A stretch of 64,000 bases of DNA, taken from NCBI RefSeq assembly GCF_022317005.1, contig NZ_CP081006.1, forward strand, positions 4,836,001 through 4,900,000, given 5' to 3'. The notes beneath the pieces were generated by a model. It was not told the DNA's origin and ran no database searches. It was given only the letters and a program-made list of their open reading frames with translations. Both the position numbers and the translations under genes were made by a program. Position 1 is the first letter of the stretch; each line of letters starts with the position of its first letter. The stretch is from Mycobacterium sp. IDR2000157661. Lineage in GTDB: Bacteria > Actinomycetota > Actinomycetes > Mycobacteriales > Mycobacteriaceae. This document shows, piece after piece, positions 7,804 to 15,424 of this stretch.

Positions 7804-8835
7804 TCAGCCGAAGAACTCGGCCGCGTCGTCGTAACGGCTCTGCGGCACGAGCTTGAGCTGCCGGGTGGCGTCGGCCAGTGGCACCCGGCCGATCTCCTGG
7901 CCGCGCAGCGACACCATCATCCCGTACTCCCCCGCGTGGGCGGCGTCGGCGGCGTTCACCCCGAAGCGGGTCGCCAGTACCCGGTCGTAGGGGGTGGGTG
8001 TACCGCCGCGCTGGACGTGGCCGAGCACCGTCACCCGCACCTCTTTGTTGATGCGCTTCTCCACCTCGAGCGCGAGCTGCTGGGCGACGCCGGTGAACCG
8101 CTCGTGGCCGAATTCGTCGAGACCGCCTTCCCGTAACTGCATCGACCCCTCGGCGGGCTTGGCGCCCTCGGCCACCACGCAGATGAAATGCGCATCACCG
8201 CGAACGAAGCGGCTCTTGATCAACCGGCAGACTTCTTCGATGTCGAAGGGCTGCTCGGGAATCAACGTCATGTGCGCGCCCGAAGCGAGCCCGGCATTGA
8301 GCGCGATCCAGCCCGCGTGCCTGCCCATCACCTCGACGAGCATCACCCGCTGATGCGATTCGGCCGTGCTGTGCAGCCGGTCGATGGCCTCGCTGGCCAC
8401 CCCCAGCGCCGTGTCGTGACCGAACGTCACATCGGTGCAGTCGATGTCGTTGTCGATGGTCTTGGGCACCCCGACCACCGGGACGTTTTCCTCGGAAAGC
8501 CAGTGCGCCGCGGTGAGCGTGCCCTCCCCGCCGATCGGGATGAGCACGTCGATGCCGTTGTCGTCGAGGGTCTGCTTGATCTGGTCCAGACCGGCACGCA
8601 GCTTCTCCGGATGCACGCGTGCCGTGCCGAGCATGGTGCCGCCCTTGGCCAGCAGCCGGTCATTGCGATCGTCGTTCTTCAGCTGCACGCGCCGGTTCTC
8701 CAGCAGCCCGCGCCAACCGTCTTGGAAGCCCACCACCGACGAGCCGTAGCGCACGTCGCAGGTCCGGACCACCGCCCGGATCACCGCGTTCAGTCCAGGA
8801 CAGTCACCACCGCCGGTCAGCACTCCGATACGCAT
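7804..8835 (-). CDS. pfkA: 6-phosphofructokinase
   Basis: Glycolytic enzyme of 343 residues that phosphorylates fructose 6-phosphate. The N-terminal LTGGGDCPGLNAVIRAVV binds nucleotide. PIGGEGTL carries Gly at the position that distinguishes ATP-type from PPi-type enzymes (Asp in PPi enzymes), and PKTIDNDI holds the catalytic Asp with a Lys typical of actinobacterial group III enzymes. EVMGRHAGWIAL and HVQRGGTPTPYDR complete the sugar-phosphate site. ATP use is therefore inferred. It lies between gatA and gatB on the same strand, as in M. tuberculosis. Confidence 0.96.
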   Translation of the reverse strand: MRIGVLTGGGDCPGLNAVIRAVVRTCDVRYGSSVVGFQDGWRGLLENRRVQLKNDDRNDRLLAKGGTMLGTARVHPEKLRAGLDQIKQTLDDNGIDVLIPIGGEGTLTAAHWLSEENVPVVGVPKTIDNDIDCTDVTFGHDTALGVASEAIDRLHSTAESHQRVMLVEVMGRHAGWIALNAGLASGAHMTLIPEQPFDIEEVCRLIKSRFVRGDAHFICVVAEGAKPAEGSMQLREGGLDEFGHERFTGVAQQLALEVEKRINKEVRVTVLGHVQRGGTPTPYDRVLATRFGVNAADAAHAGEYGMMVSLRGQEIGRVPLADATRQLKLVPQSRYDDAAEFFG

Positions 8836-8913
8836 GTCCCCATCCTCCCCGAGCGCACGGATATTTGCGCCCCCTGTCGATGTTTGGGTACGACAACCGC
8901 GCGCTCGGGCGGG

Positions 8914-10398
8914 TCACAGCGCCGTCGGTAGTTCTCCCCTCGCCGCCTCGTACGCCGCGCCGACGCGGTAGAGCCGGTCGTCGGCGAGTGCGGGCGCCAT
9001 GATCTGCAGGCCGACGGGCAGGTTGTCCTCGGGTGAGAGCCCCGACGGCACCGACATACCGCAGTGACCCGCCAGGTTGAGCGGCAGCGTGCAGAGGTCG
9101 AACAGGTACATCGCCAGCGGGTCGTCGACCTTCTCGCCCAACGGGAACGCCGTGGTCGGTGTGGCCGGCGAGATCAGGACGTCGACCTTCTGATAGGCCT
9201 CCTCCAAATCCCGCGCGATCAGCGTGCGCACCTTCTGCGCCTGGTTGTAGTAGGCGTCATAGTAGCCCGCCGACAACGCGTAGGTGCCAATCATGATGCG
9301 GCGCTTGACTTCCGGGCCGAAGCCGGCGGCCCGCGTCAACGCCATCACCTCTTCGGCGCTGTGCGTGCCGTCGTCACCGATCCGCAGGCCGTACCGCATC
9401 GCGTCGAACCGCGCCAGGTTCGACGACACCTCCGACGGCAGGATCAGGTAGTACGCGGGCAGCGAGTAGTCGAAGTGGGGGCAGTCGACCTCGCTGACCT
9501 CCGCACCCAACGCGGTCAGCTGCTCGACCGCGCCGTTGAACGACTCCAGGACCCCGGCCTGGTAGCCGTCGCCACGCAGCTGCTTGACCACGCCGATCCG
9601 CACCCCCGTCAGATCCCCGGCGGCGCCCGCCCGGGCCGCCCCGACGACGTCGGGCACCGCGGCGTCCAACGAGGTGGAGTCCTTGGCGTCGTGACCGGCG
9701 ATCACCTGGTGCAACAGCGCGGTGTCGAGCACGGTGCGCGCGCACGGCCCGCCCTGGTCCAGCGACGACGCGCACGCAATCAACCCGTAGCGCGACACCG
9801 TGCCGTACGTCGGCTTGACGCCGACGGTCGAGGTGAGCGCCGCCGGCTGGCGGATGGATCCACCCGTGTCGGTCCCGATGGCCAGCGGCGCCTGGAACGC
9901 GGCCAGGGCCGCCGCGCTTCCCCCTCCCGAGCCGCCGGGCACCCGCTCGACGTCCCAGGGGTTGCGAGTCGGACCGTACGCCGAGTTCTCGGTCGACGAG
10001 CCCATCGCGAACTCGTCCATGTTGGTCTTGCCCAATATCGGCATCCCCGCGGCGCGCAGCCGCACCGTCACGGTGGCGTCATACGGCGAGCGCCAACCCT
10101 CGAGGATCCTCGAGCCGCAGGTCGTCGGCATGTCGGTGGTGGTGAACACGTCCTTGAGGGCGACCGGCACGCCGGCCAGCGGCGAGGGCAGCGCCTCTCC
10201 GGCGGCGACCGCGGCGTCCACCCGCGCCGCCGCGGCCAGCGCACGGTTCTCCGCCACGTGCAGGAATGCGTGGAAGCGGTCGTCGGTGGCGGCGATCTGA
10301 TCCAGGCACGCCTGCGTGACCTCGACCGACGACACCTCGCCTGCGGCGATCTTCTCCCCCAGAGTCGCGGCGTCGAGCCGAGTCAGCGCGGAGCTCAT
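8914..10398 (-). CDS. gatA: Asp/Glu-tRNA amidotransferase subunit A
   Basis: Amidase-signature subunit of GatCAB, 494 residues, releasing ammonia from glutamine. The Ser-cisSer-Lys triad is visible: Lys in VALKDVF (~res 80), cis-Ser in GGSGGGSAAALAA (~155) and nucleophile Ser in TDTGGSIRQPA (~178). ATG at 10398 overlaps the gatC stop by 4 nt (ATGA), so the two are translationally coupled. An open frame continues upstream to 11046 but that stretch is gatC in another frame. Confidence 0.97.
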   Translation of the reverse strand: MSSALTRLDAATLGEKIAAGEVSSVEVTQACLDQIAATDDRFHAFLHVAENRALAAAARVDAAVAAGEALPSPLAGVPVALKDVFTTTDMPTTCGSRILEGWRSPYDATVTVRLRAAGMPILGKTNMDEFAMGSSTENSAYGPTRNPWDVERVPGGSGGGSAAALAAFQAPLAIGTDTGGSIRQPAALTSTVGVKPTYGTVSRYGLIACASSLDQGGPCARTVLDTALLHQVIAGHDAKDSTSLDAAVPDVVGAARAGAAGDLTGVRIGVVKQLRGDGYQAGVLESFNGAVEQLTALGAEVSEVDCPHFDYSLPAYYLILPSEVSSNLARFDAMRYGLRIGDDGTHSAEEVMALTRAAGFGPEVKRRIMIGTYALSAGYYDAYYNQAQKVRTLIARDLEEAYQKVDVLISPATPTTAFPLGEKVDDPLAMYLFDLCTLPLNLAGHCGMSVPSGLSPEDNLPVGLQIMAPALADDRLYRVGAAYEAARGELPTAL

Positions 10399-10694
10399 TC
10401 GGGCTCCCCGAGGATGCGCGGCACGGCGAACCGGCCCTCCGCCGCCTTGGGCGCCTGGTCGAGCGCCTCGTGCTGGGTCAGGGACGGCTCGACGGCGTCC
10501 GGACGGAAGACGTTGACGTCGGTGAGCGGGTTGCCGGTCGGCTCGACGCCGGCGACGTCGACGGCCTGAATGCGGCTGACGTGGCCGAGGATCACATCCA
10601 GCTGTCCGGCATAGCTGTCGAGCTCGTCGTCGGTCAGGGACAGGCGGGCGAGGCGGGCCAGGTGGGCCACCTCGTCTCGGGTGATCTGCGACAC
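10395..10694 (-). CDS. gatC: Asp/Glu-tRNA amidotransferase subunit C
   Basis: Small GatCAB subunit of 99 residues that tethers GatA to GatB. The pattern ITRDEVAHLARLARLSLTDDEL is diagnostic. The start chosen is GTG 10694, giving the standard length; TTG at 10703 would add three residues. A TAGGCT box lies about 8 nt upstream, so the operon may start leaderless here. Confidence 0.95.
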   Translation of the reverse strand: MSQITRDEVAHLARLARLSLTDDELDSYAGQLDVILGHVSRIQAVDVAGVEPTGNPLTDVNVFRPDAVEPSLTQHEALDQAPKAAEGRFAVPRILGEPE

Positions 10695-10764
10695 GACACG
10701 CAAGCCTAGTCACCTCCCCCGCAGCCGGAATGCCGAGCCTGACCGGCTGTGCGACAGTGTGCGC

Positions 10765-11424
10765 GTGCCTTCGTATCTGCTCCGGGTCCAACTCGAGGAC
10801 CGACCGGGCAGCCTCGGCTCGCTGGCCGTGGCGCTGGGATCCGTCGGCGCCGACATCCTGTCGCTGGACGTGGTGGAGCGCTCGTCGGGCTACGCGATCG
10901 ACGACCTGGTCGTCGAACTGCCCGCTGGCGCGATGCCCGACATGCTCATCACGGCCGCCGAGAAGCTCAAGGGTGTCTACGTCGACGCCGTACGCCCCCA
11001 CACCGGGCTGCTCGAGGCGCACCGCGAGCTCGAACTCATCGACCACATCGCCGCGGCGGGCGGAAGAGAAAAGAAGTTACAGGTGCTCGCCGACGAGGCG
11101 CCGCGGGTGCTGCGCGTCGGGTGGACCACAGTGGTGCGGCTGAGCGAATCGGGGCCCGAGCGCGTCGTCGGCAGCGCCGGTGCACCCGAGACCCAGGCCG
11201 CCAAGACGCCGTGGCTGCCGCTCGAGCGGGCCCAGGACCTCGATGGCGACGCCGACTGGGTGCCGCAGTTGTGGCGCGACATGAGCACGACGCTGGCCGC
11301 GGCCCCCCTCGGCGACCCGCACACCGCCGTCGTGCTGGGCCGCCCGGGCGGTCCACATTTCCGGCCCTCGGAGGTCGCCCGGCTCGGTTACCTGGCGGGT
11401 ATCGTCGCGACGATCGTGCGCTGA
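10765..11424 (+). CDS. ACT-domain protein (Rv3013-like)
   Basis: Protein of 219 residues. Residues ~1-75 form an ACT domain (LLRVQLEDRPGSLGSLAVALGSVGADILSLDVVE), a small-molecule, usually amino-acid, sensing fold. The C-terminal part resembles a GAF-like domain and ends PSEVARLGYLAGIVATIV. Divergent from gatC. Start GTG 10765, with GTG 10759 as an alternative. The ligand is unknown. Confidence 0.85.
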   Translation: MPSYLLRVQLEDRPGSLGSLAVALGSVGADILSLDVVERSSGYAIDDLVVELPAGAMPDMLITAAEKLKGVYVDAVRPHTGLLEAHRELELIDHIAAAGGREKKLQVLADEAPRVLRVGWTTVVRLSESGPERVVGSAGAPETQAAKTPWLPLERAQDLDGDADWVPQLWRDMSTTLAAAPLGDPHTAVVLGRPGGPHFRPSEVARLGYLAGIVATIVR

Positions 11425-11441
11425 GCCCGCGCACGGCGGGC
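11425..11441 (+). terminator. Short GC hairpin after the ACT-domain gene
   Basis: GCCCGC-GCACG-GCGGGC begins immediately after the stop codon at 11424. No T-run follows, so it would be a weak intrinsic terminator of the mycobacterial I-shaped kind, or only an RNA-stabilising stem. Confidence 0.45.
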
Positions 11442-11500
11442 TGTTACGGTGGCATCCGACCGCTCGACCGCACAGCTCGACGCCGTCCGGAAGGCCTCCC

Positions 11501-12112
11501 GTGGACCTGGTACTGATCCTGCTCGCCGCCATCCTGTTCTTTGCGGCGGTCATCGTGTTGGTCAAGGCGTTGCAGCGGCCCAAGCAACCCAAAGCTGCTG
11601 CCGGGCGCGAAGATCCGCTGAAATTCGCAGCGTCGATGCCCCAGTTCGGTCCACGCCAGCTCGGTCCCGGCGCGATCGTCGCACACGGCGGCATCGACTA
11701 CGTCGTCCGCGGATCGGTGACCCTGCGGCAGGGGCCCTTCGTCTGGTGGGAGCATCTGCTCGAAGGCGGCGCGGAACCGCTGTGGCTGGGCGTCGAGGAA
11801 GACGAGGGCCGCCTGGAACTGGCGATGTGGGTGCGCCGCAACGACCTGGCCCTGCAACCGGACGGCGAGCTGGTGGTCGACGGGGTCTCCTTTCGCGAGA
11901 CCGAACGCGGCCGCGCCTCATACACCACCGAGGGCACGACGGGGCTGCCCGCCGGCGGCGACATGGACTTCGTCGACTACGCCGACGCCGGCCAGAGCGC
12001 CTTCCTCGGCTTCGAGCGGTGGGCGCCGGACATGCCGTGGGAGATATCGGTGGGCAAGCCGGTGCTGCCCGGCGAGCTCACGGTCTACCCGGCCCCGCCA
12101 CCGCAGGCTTAG
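11501..12112 (+). CDS. DUF4178 membrane protein, first gene of the polyamine-synthase-like cluster
   Basis: Protein of 203 residues. Residues 1-22 are one transmembrane helix (DLVLILLAAILFFAAVIVLV) followed by a basic stop-transfer and a cytoplasmic DUF4178 domain with GAIVAHGGIDYVVRGSVTL, WWEHLLEGG and a C-terminal FLGFERWAPDMPWEISVG. It opens a five-gene plus-strand run with DUF2617, DUF4247, DUF350 and a spermidine-synthase-like protein. GTG 11501 has GGAAGG about 8 nt upstream. From memory, DUF4178/DUF350/DUF4247 genes recur with aminopropyltransferase homologues in envelope-stress contexts. The biochemical role is unknown. Confidence 0.85.
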   Translation: MDLVLILLAAILFFAAVIVLVKALQRPKQPKAAAGREDPLKFAASMPQFGPRQLGPGAIVAHGGIDYVVRGSVTLRQGPFVWWEHLLEGGAEPLWLGVEEDEGRLELAMWVRRNDLALQPDGELVVDGVSFRETERGRASYTTEGTTGLPAGGDMDFVDYADAGQSAFLGFERWAPDMPWEISVGKPVLPGELTVYPAPPPQA

Positions 12113-12122
12113 GACCCCCGAA

Positions 12123-12617
12123 TTGCCCCTGCATCACCTGGCCGTGCAACCGGTCGACGTGTCCGGCTCCGGATTACGACTGGCGCTCAACGCGCCCACA
12201 CCGGTGACGCTGGCGAGTTGCCGGCTGGCCCATCCGCTCGGCGGCGCACTTACGCTCGGCGTGCTGGGTGCATCCCATGTCATCACCGTGGATAAAGCCT
12301 TCTCCGAAGAGGTTTCGTGCACCGCTCGCACCGAGACAGTCTTGCCCGCCCGCGCCGAAGCACCCGGCTACCGCCTCGAGTCCCGGACCGAGACACACGG
12401 CCCTGCCGGCTTCGAGCGGCTGGCCCGTGAGTTGCGCAACCGGTGTCAGCACGAGGCACACTGGCTAGGTGGCGCCTTTCCCGGCAACGACGCCGCGCTG
12501 ACCGTGCTGGCCGCCGAACCCGACGGCGCCGGATGGCGTTGGCAGACGTGGCATCTGTATCCCGCGACGGCCACCGGCGGTGCGGTCGTCCACACCAGCA
12601 GCCGGTGGCGGCCGTGA
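12123..12617 (+). CDS. DUF2617 protein
   Basis: Soluble protein of 164 residues resembling the DUF2617 family. The fold looks beta-rich: HHLAVQPVDVSGSGLRLAL, then ALTLGVLGASHVI and WQTWHLYPATATGGAVVHTSS at the C-terminus. No catalytic motif is evident. The only start near the previous gene is TTG 12123, 10 nt after its stop. It overlaps the next gene by GTGA (12614-12617). Function unknown; the conserved association with the other four genes suggests a shared pathway. Confidence 0.75.
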   Translation: MPLHHLAVQPVDVSGSGLRLALNAPTPVTLASCRLAHPLGGALTLGVLGASHVITVDKAFSEEVSCTARTETVLPARAEAPGYRLESRTETHGPAGFERLARELRNRCQHEAHWLGGAFPGNDAALTVLAAEPDGAGWRWQTWHLYPATATGGAVVHTSSRWRP

Positions 12618-13045
12618 CCCGCACCGGACTTTTTTGGCTGGCGGGCGGCCTGGCCGTTGCGGCGACCGTCTTTCTGCTGCTGGGAATCTCGTTGCAGAGC
12701 CGAAACATCAAGTCCCACATCGCCAATACCTACCGCCAGTACAGCGCCGACGCCGACGGGGCGCGCTACGCGTGCGACGGGTCGCCGAGTTCGGTCGCCG
12801 ACCAGATCGCCGCCTACCGGCCACCGGAGGCACGGGCCACCGACCGCGGCAGCGAATACCTGCGCTATGACGACGACATCGTGATCGTCGGCCCGGACCA
12901 GGGCCGGCCGTGCAGTGTGCGCGTCGAGGACACCGACGCCCGGTACAGCTCCGGCGGCTTCATCTTCCTCGGGCCAGGATTCTTTCCAGGGTCTCCGGCG
13001 GGTGGTTCAGGCGGCAGCCCCGGCGGTCCAGGCGGCACGAAATGA
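12614..13045 (+). CDS. DUF4247 membrane-anchored protein
   Basis: Protein of 143 residues with an N-terminal transmembrane helix (LFWLAGGLAVAATVFLLLGI) and an extracytoplasmic domain starting NIKSHIANTYRQY. Two Cys (RYACDG, RPCSVR) are placed to form a disulfide outside the membrane. The tail is Gly/Pro/Ser-rich and disordered (FFPGSPAGGSGGSPGGPG). GTG 12614 overlaps the upstream stop by 4 nt; an in-frame GTG at 12605 is less likely. Assigned to DUF4247 by size, topology and neighbours. Confidence 0.75.
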   Translation: MTRTGLFWLAGGLAVAATVFLLLGISLQSRNIKSHIANTYRQYSADADGARYACDGSPSSVADQIAAYRPPEARATDRGSEYLRYDDDIVIVGPDQGRPCSVRVEDTDARYSSGGFIFLGPGFFPGSPAGGSGGSPGGPGGTK

Positions 13046-13071
13046 CGTCCGCACCACGAGAAGGAGATTTG

Positions 13072-13530
13072 ATGTATCTGGCCCTTGTCGAATTCGGCAC
13101 CGTCAGCGGTGAGAGCCTCGCCCAGAACGTGATCGCGGCAATCCTGTACTTCATCGTGGGCGCCGTGGTGCTGGCGATCGGCTTCGCGCTTGCCGACCTG
13201 CTCACCCCGGGCAGCCTGCGCCGGTTGGTGTTCGTCGAGCGGCGGCCCAACGCCGTCGCGGTCGCGTCGGGGATGTATGCCGCGCTTGCGCTCGTGGTGG
13301 CCACTGCGATCGTGGCCAGTTCCAGTGAGCTCGGTCAGGGGCTCGTCGACGCCGCCGTGTACGGCCTGGTCGGCGTCGTGCTGCAAGGACTGGCGCTGGT
13401 GGTGCTCGAGATCGCGGTGCCCGGTCGCTTCCGCGATCTGATCAGCGAGGAACGCCTACATCCCGCGGCCATCGCCACCGCTGTGACGCTGCTCGCCGTG
13501 GGAGGGGTGAACGCCGCCGCGTTGTCATGA
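13072..13530 (+). CDS. DUF350 integral membrane protein
   Basis: Protein of 152 residues with about four transmembrane segments, the DUF350 pattern (AAILYFIVGAVVLAIGFALADLL, YAALALVVATAIVAS, YGLVGVVLQGLALVVLE, ATAVTLLAVGGVNAAAL). AAGGAG at 13061-13066 favours ATG 13072. An in-frame ATG at 13042, overlapping the previous stop as ATGA, is an alternative that adds ten residues. The stop overlaps the next start by 4 nt. A structural or transport partner of the aminopropyltransferase-like protein is possible but unproven. Confidence 0.82.
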   Translation: MYLALVEFGTVSGESLAQNVIAAILYFIVGAVVLAIGFALADLLTPGSLRRLVFVERRPNAVAVASGMYAALALVVATAIVASSSELGQGLVDAAVYGLVGVVLQGLALVVLEIAVPGRFRDLISEERLHPAAIATAVTLLAVGGVNAAALS

Positions 13531-15107
13531 CCGCGACCGAGCATGAGGTAACGGCACCGCGGCTGGCCGGATCCGTGACGCGGTGGAGGGCCGTGCTGTT
13601 CGCGGCGGTGGCGGCGTGCGCGGCGTGCGGCCTGGTCTACGAGTTGGCGCTGCTGACGCTGTCGGCGAGCCTGCACGGCGGCGGCGTCGTGGCGATGTCG
13701 CTGATCGTGGCGGGCTACGTCGCTGCGCTCGGGGTGGGCGCGCTGCTGGTCAAGCCGCTGCTACACCGGGCGCCGATCGTGTTCATCGCCGTAGAGACCG
13801 CGCTGGCGATCATCGGCGGCCTGTCGGCGGCCGCACTCTATGTCGCGTTCGCCTTCGTCGGTGGATCGCTGTGGGTGCTGGCGGTGGGCACCGCGCTGAT
13901 CGGTGGTCTGGTAGGCGCCGAGGTGCCGCTGCTGATGACGCTGCTGCAGCGCGGGCGCACCGCAGACGCCACCGACGCCGGCCGCGTGCTGGCCAACCTC
14001 AACGCCGCGGACTACCTCGGCGCGTTGGTCGGCGGCCTGGTGTGGCCGTTCCTGCTGCTGCCCCAGCTCGGAATGATTCGCGGCGCCGCGGCGACCGGCA
14101 TCGTCAACCTGACCGCGGCGGCCGTCGTCGCGGTGTTCCTGATGCGGCAGGTGGTTACGGCGCGGCAACTGGCCGCCTCGCTGACCGTGTTGGCCACCGC
14201 GCTGGCGGTGCTGGTCGCACTGCTGGTGCGCGCCGACGATGTCCAGGCCTCGACCCGCCAGCGGCTATACGCCGATCCGATCGTCGCGTTCGAGCGGTCT
14301 GCCTACCAGGAGATCGTGGTCACTCGCCGCGGCACCGACACCCGGCTCTATCTCGATGGCGGACTGCAGTTCTCGACGCGCGACGAGTACCGCTACACCG
14401 AGAGCCTGGTGTACCCGGCACTCGGTGACGACGCCCGGACGGTGCTCGTTCTCGGTGGTGGTGACGGCTTGGCTGCCCGAGAATTGTTGCGCCAGCCCGA
14501 TGTCGAGTCCATCGTTCAGGTCGAATTGGACCCTGCGGTGGTCGAGATTGCACGCACGATGCTGCGCGAGGCCAACGTCGGCGCCCTGGACGACCCGCGG
14601 GTGCGGGTAGTCATCGATGATGCTTTGACGTGGTTGCGCGAGGCGCCGGCCGACTCGGTGCCGCGCGGCGGGTTCGACGCAGTGGTCGTCGACCTGCCGG
14701 ACCCCGACACTCCCGTGCTGGGCCGGCTGTACTCGGTGGAGTTCTACGCACTGCTGACCCGTGTGCTGTCGCCCGACGCGCTGGTGGCGGTCCAGGCCGG
14801 CAGCCCGTTCTCCACGCCGACGGCGTACTGGCGCACGGTCTCGACGATCCGGGCGGCCGGCTATGCCGTGACGCCCTACCACGTGCACGTGCCGACGTTC
14901 GGCGACTGGGGGTTCGCGCTGGCACGGACGGGCCCGGTGGCCCCGACTCCGCGGGTGCCCGACGATGCGCCGCCGCTGCGCTACCTCGACCAGCGGGCGC
15001 TAGACGCGGCCACCGTGTTCGGCGCCGACGTCGGGCCCCGATCGTTGCCGCCGTCGACCCTGGATCACCCGCGCGTCGTCGACGACATCCGCGCCGGCTA
15101 CCGCTGA
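13527..15107 (+). CDS. Membrane-anchored spermidine synthase-like protein
   Basis: Protein of 526 residues. Residues ~15-235 hold about seven transmembrane helices (AAVAACAACGLVYELALLTL, MSLIVAGYVAALGVGALL). Residues ~245-500 form a polyamine aminopropyltransferase domain: YQEIVVTRRGTDTRLYLDGG, then VLVLGGGDGLAARELL for decarboxylated-SAM binding, VQVELDPAVVEIAR, and DLPDPDTPVLGRLYS in place of the soluble enzymes' D-x-x-DP-x-GP loop. The membrane part and altered acceptor loop suggest a substrate other than putrescine, perhaps a membrane or lipid amine (inference). No SAM decarboxylase gene is nearby. ATGA overlap with the DUF350 gene. Confidence 0.88.
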   Translation: MTATEHEVTAPRLAGSVTRWRAVLFAAVAACAACGLVYELALLTLSASLHGGGVVAMSLIVAGYVAALGVGALLVKPLLHRAPIVFIAVETALAIIGGLSAAALYVAFAFVGGSLWVLAVGTALIGGLVGAEVPLLMTLLQRGRTADATDAGRVLANLNAADYLGALVGGLVWPFLLLPQLGMIRGAAATGIVNLTAAAVVAVFLMRQVVTARQLAASLTVLATALAVLVALLVRADDVQASTRQRLYADPIVAFERSAYQEIVVTRRGTDTRLYLDGGLQFSTRDEYRYTESLVYPALGDDARTVLVLGGGDGLAARELLRQPDVESIVQVELDPAVVEIARTMLREANVGALDDPRVRVVIDDALTWLREAPADSVPRGGFDAVVVDLPDPDTPVLGRLYSVEFYALLTRVLSPDALVAVQAGSPFSTPTAYWRTVSTIRAAGYAVTPYHVHVPTFGDWGFALARTGPVAPTPRVPDDAPPLRYLDQRALDAATVFGADVGPRSLPPSTLDHPRVVDDIRAGYR

Positions 15108-15108
15108 G

Positions 15109-15363
15109 TCAGGCCCCCGCGGGCACCGGCCAGCGGTCGTTGACGTCGGCGTTGGTGTCCTTCCGCGCGCAATGGGCGCAGCAGAACATCCCCTCGTCGG
15201 TTTCGATTCCGTGGCCCAGGATTCGGCAGCCGCAGTGCGCACAGTCGGGCGCCAACTGCATGGCCGCGCACTCGACACTGTCGAATGTGGCGTTGCGGCC
15301 GTCGGGCCACGTCACAGTGAACGCCTTGTCGTAGTCGTTGCCACAGGTATCGCAGATCGCCAT
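15109..15363 (-). CDS. Small zinc-ribbon protein
   Basis: Protein of 84 residues rich in Cys: CDTCGNDY near the N-terminus, a central CAHCGCRILGHG and FCCAHCARKD. These three Cys-x2-Cys knuckles suggest one or two zinc sites. A conserved hypothetical of mycobacteria without known role. ATG 15363 has an AAAAGGAGT ribosome site. It ends 2 nt from the convergent synthase-like gene and lies 61 nt downstream of ligA, so it may share the ligA transcript. Confidence 0.8.
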   Translation of the reverse strand: MAICDTCGNDYDKAFTVTWPDGRNATFDSVECAAMQLAPDCAHCGCRILGHGIETDEGMFCCAHCARKDTNADVNDRWPVPAGA

Positions 15364-15424
15364 CAGCACTCCTTTTCCGTCGTGCAGACGGGTGCCCGGT
15401 GAACGGTGCCGACAAACGCCGGGC

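Noticed and set aside
10399..11046. Upstream extension of the gatA frame
   Set aside because: The stretch covers gatC and the divergent ACT-domain gene in other frames; gatA starts at 10398 by overlap and family length.
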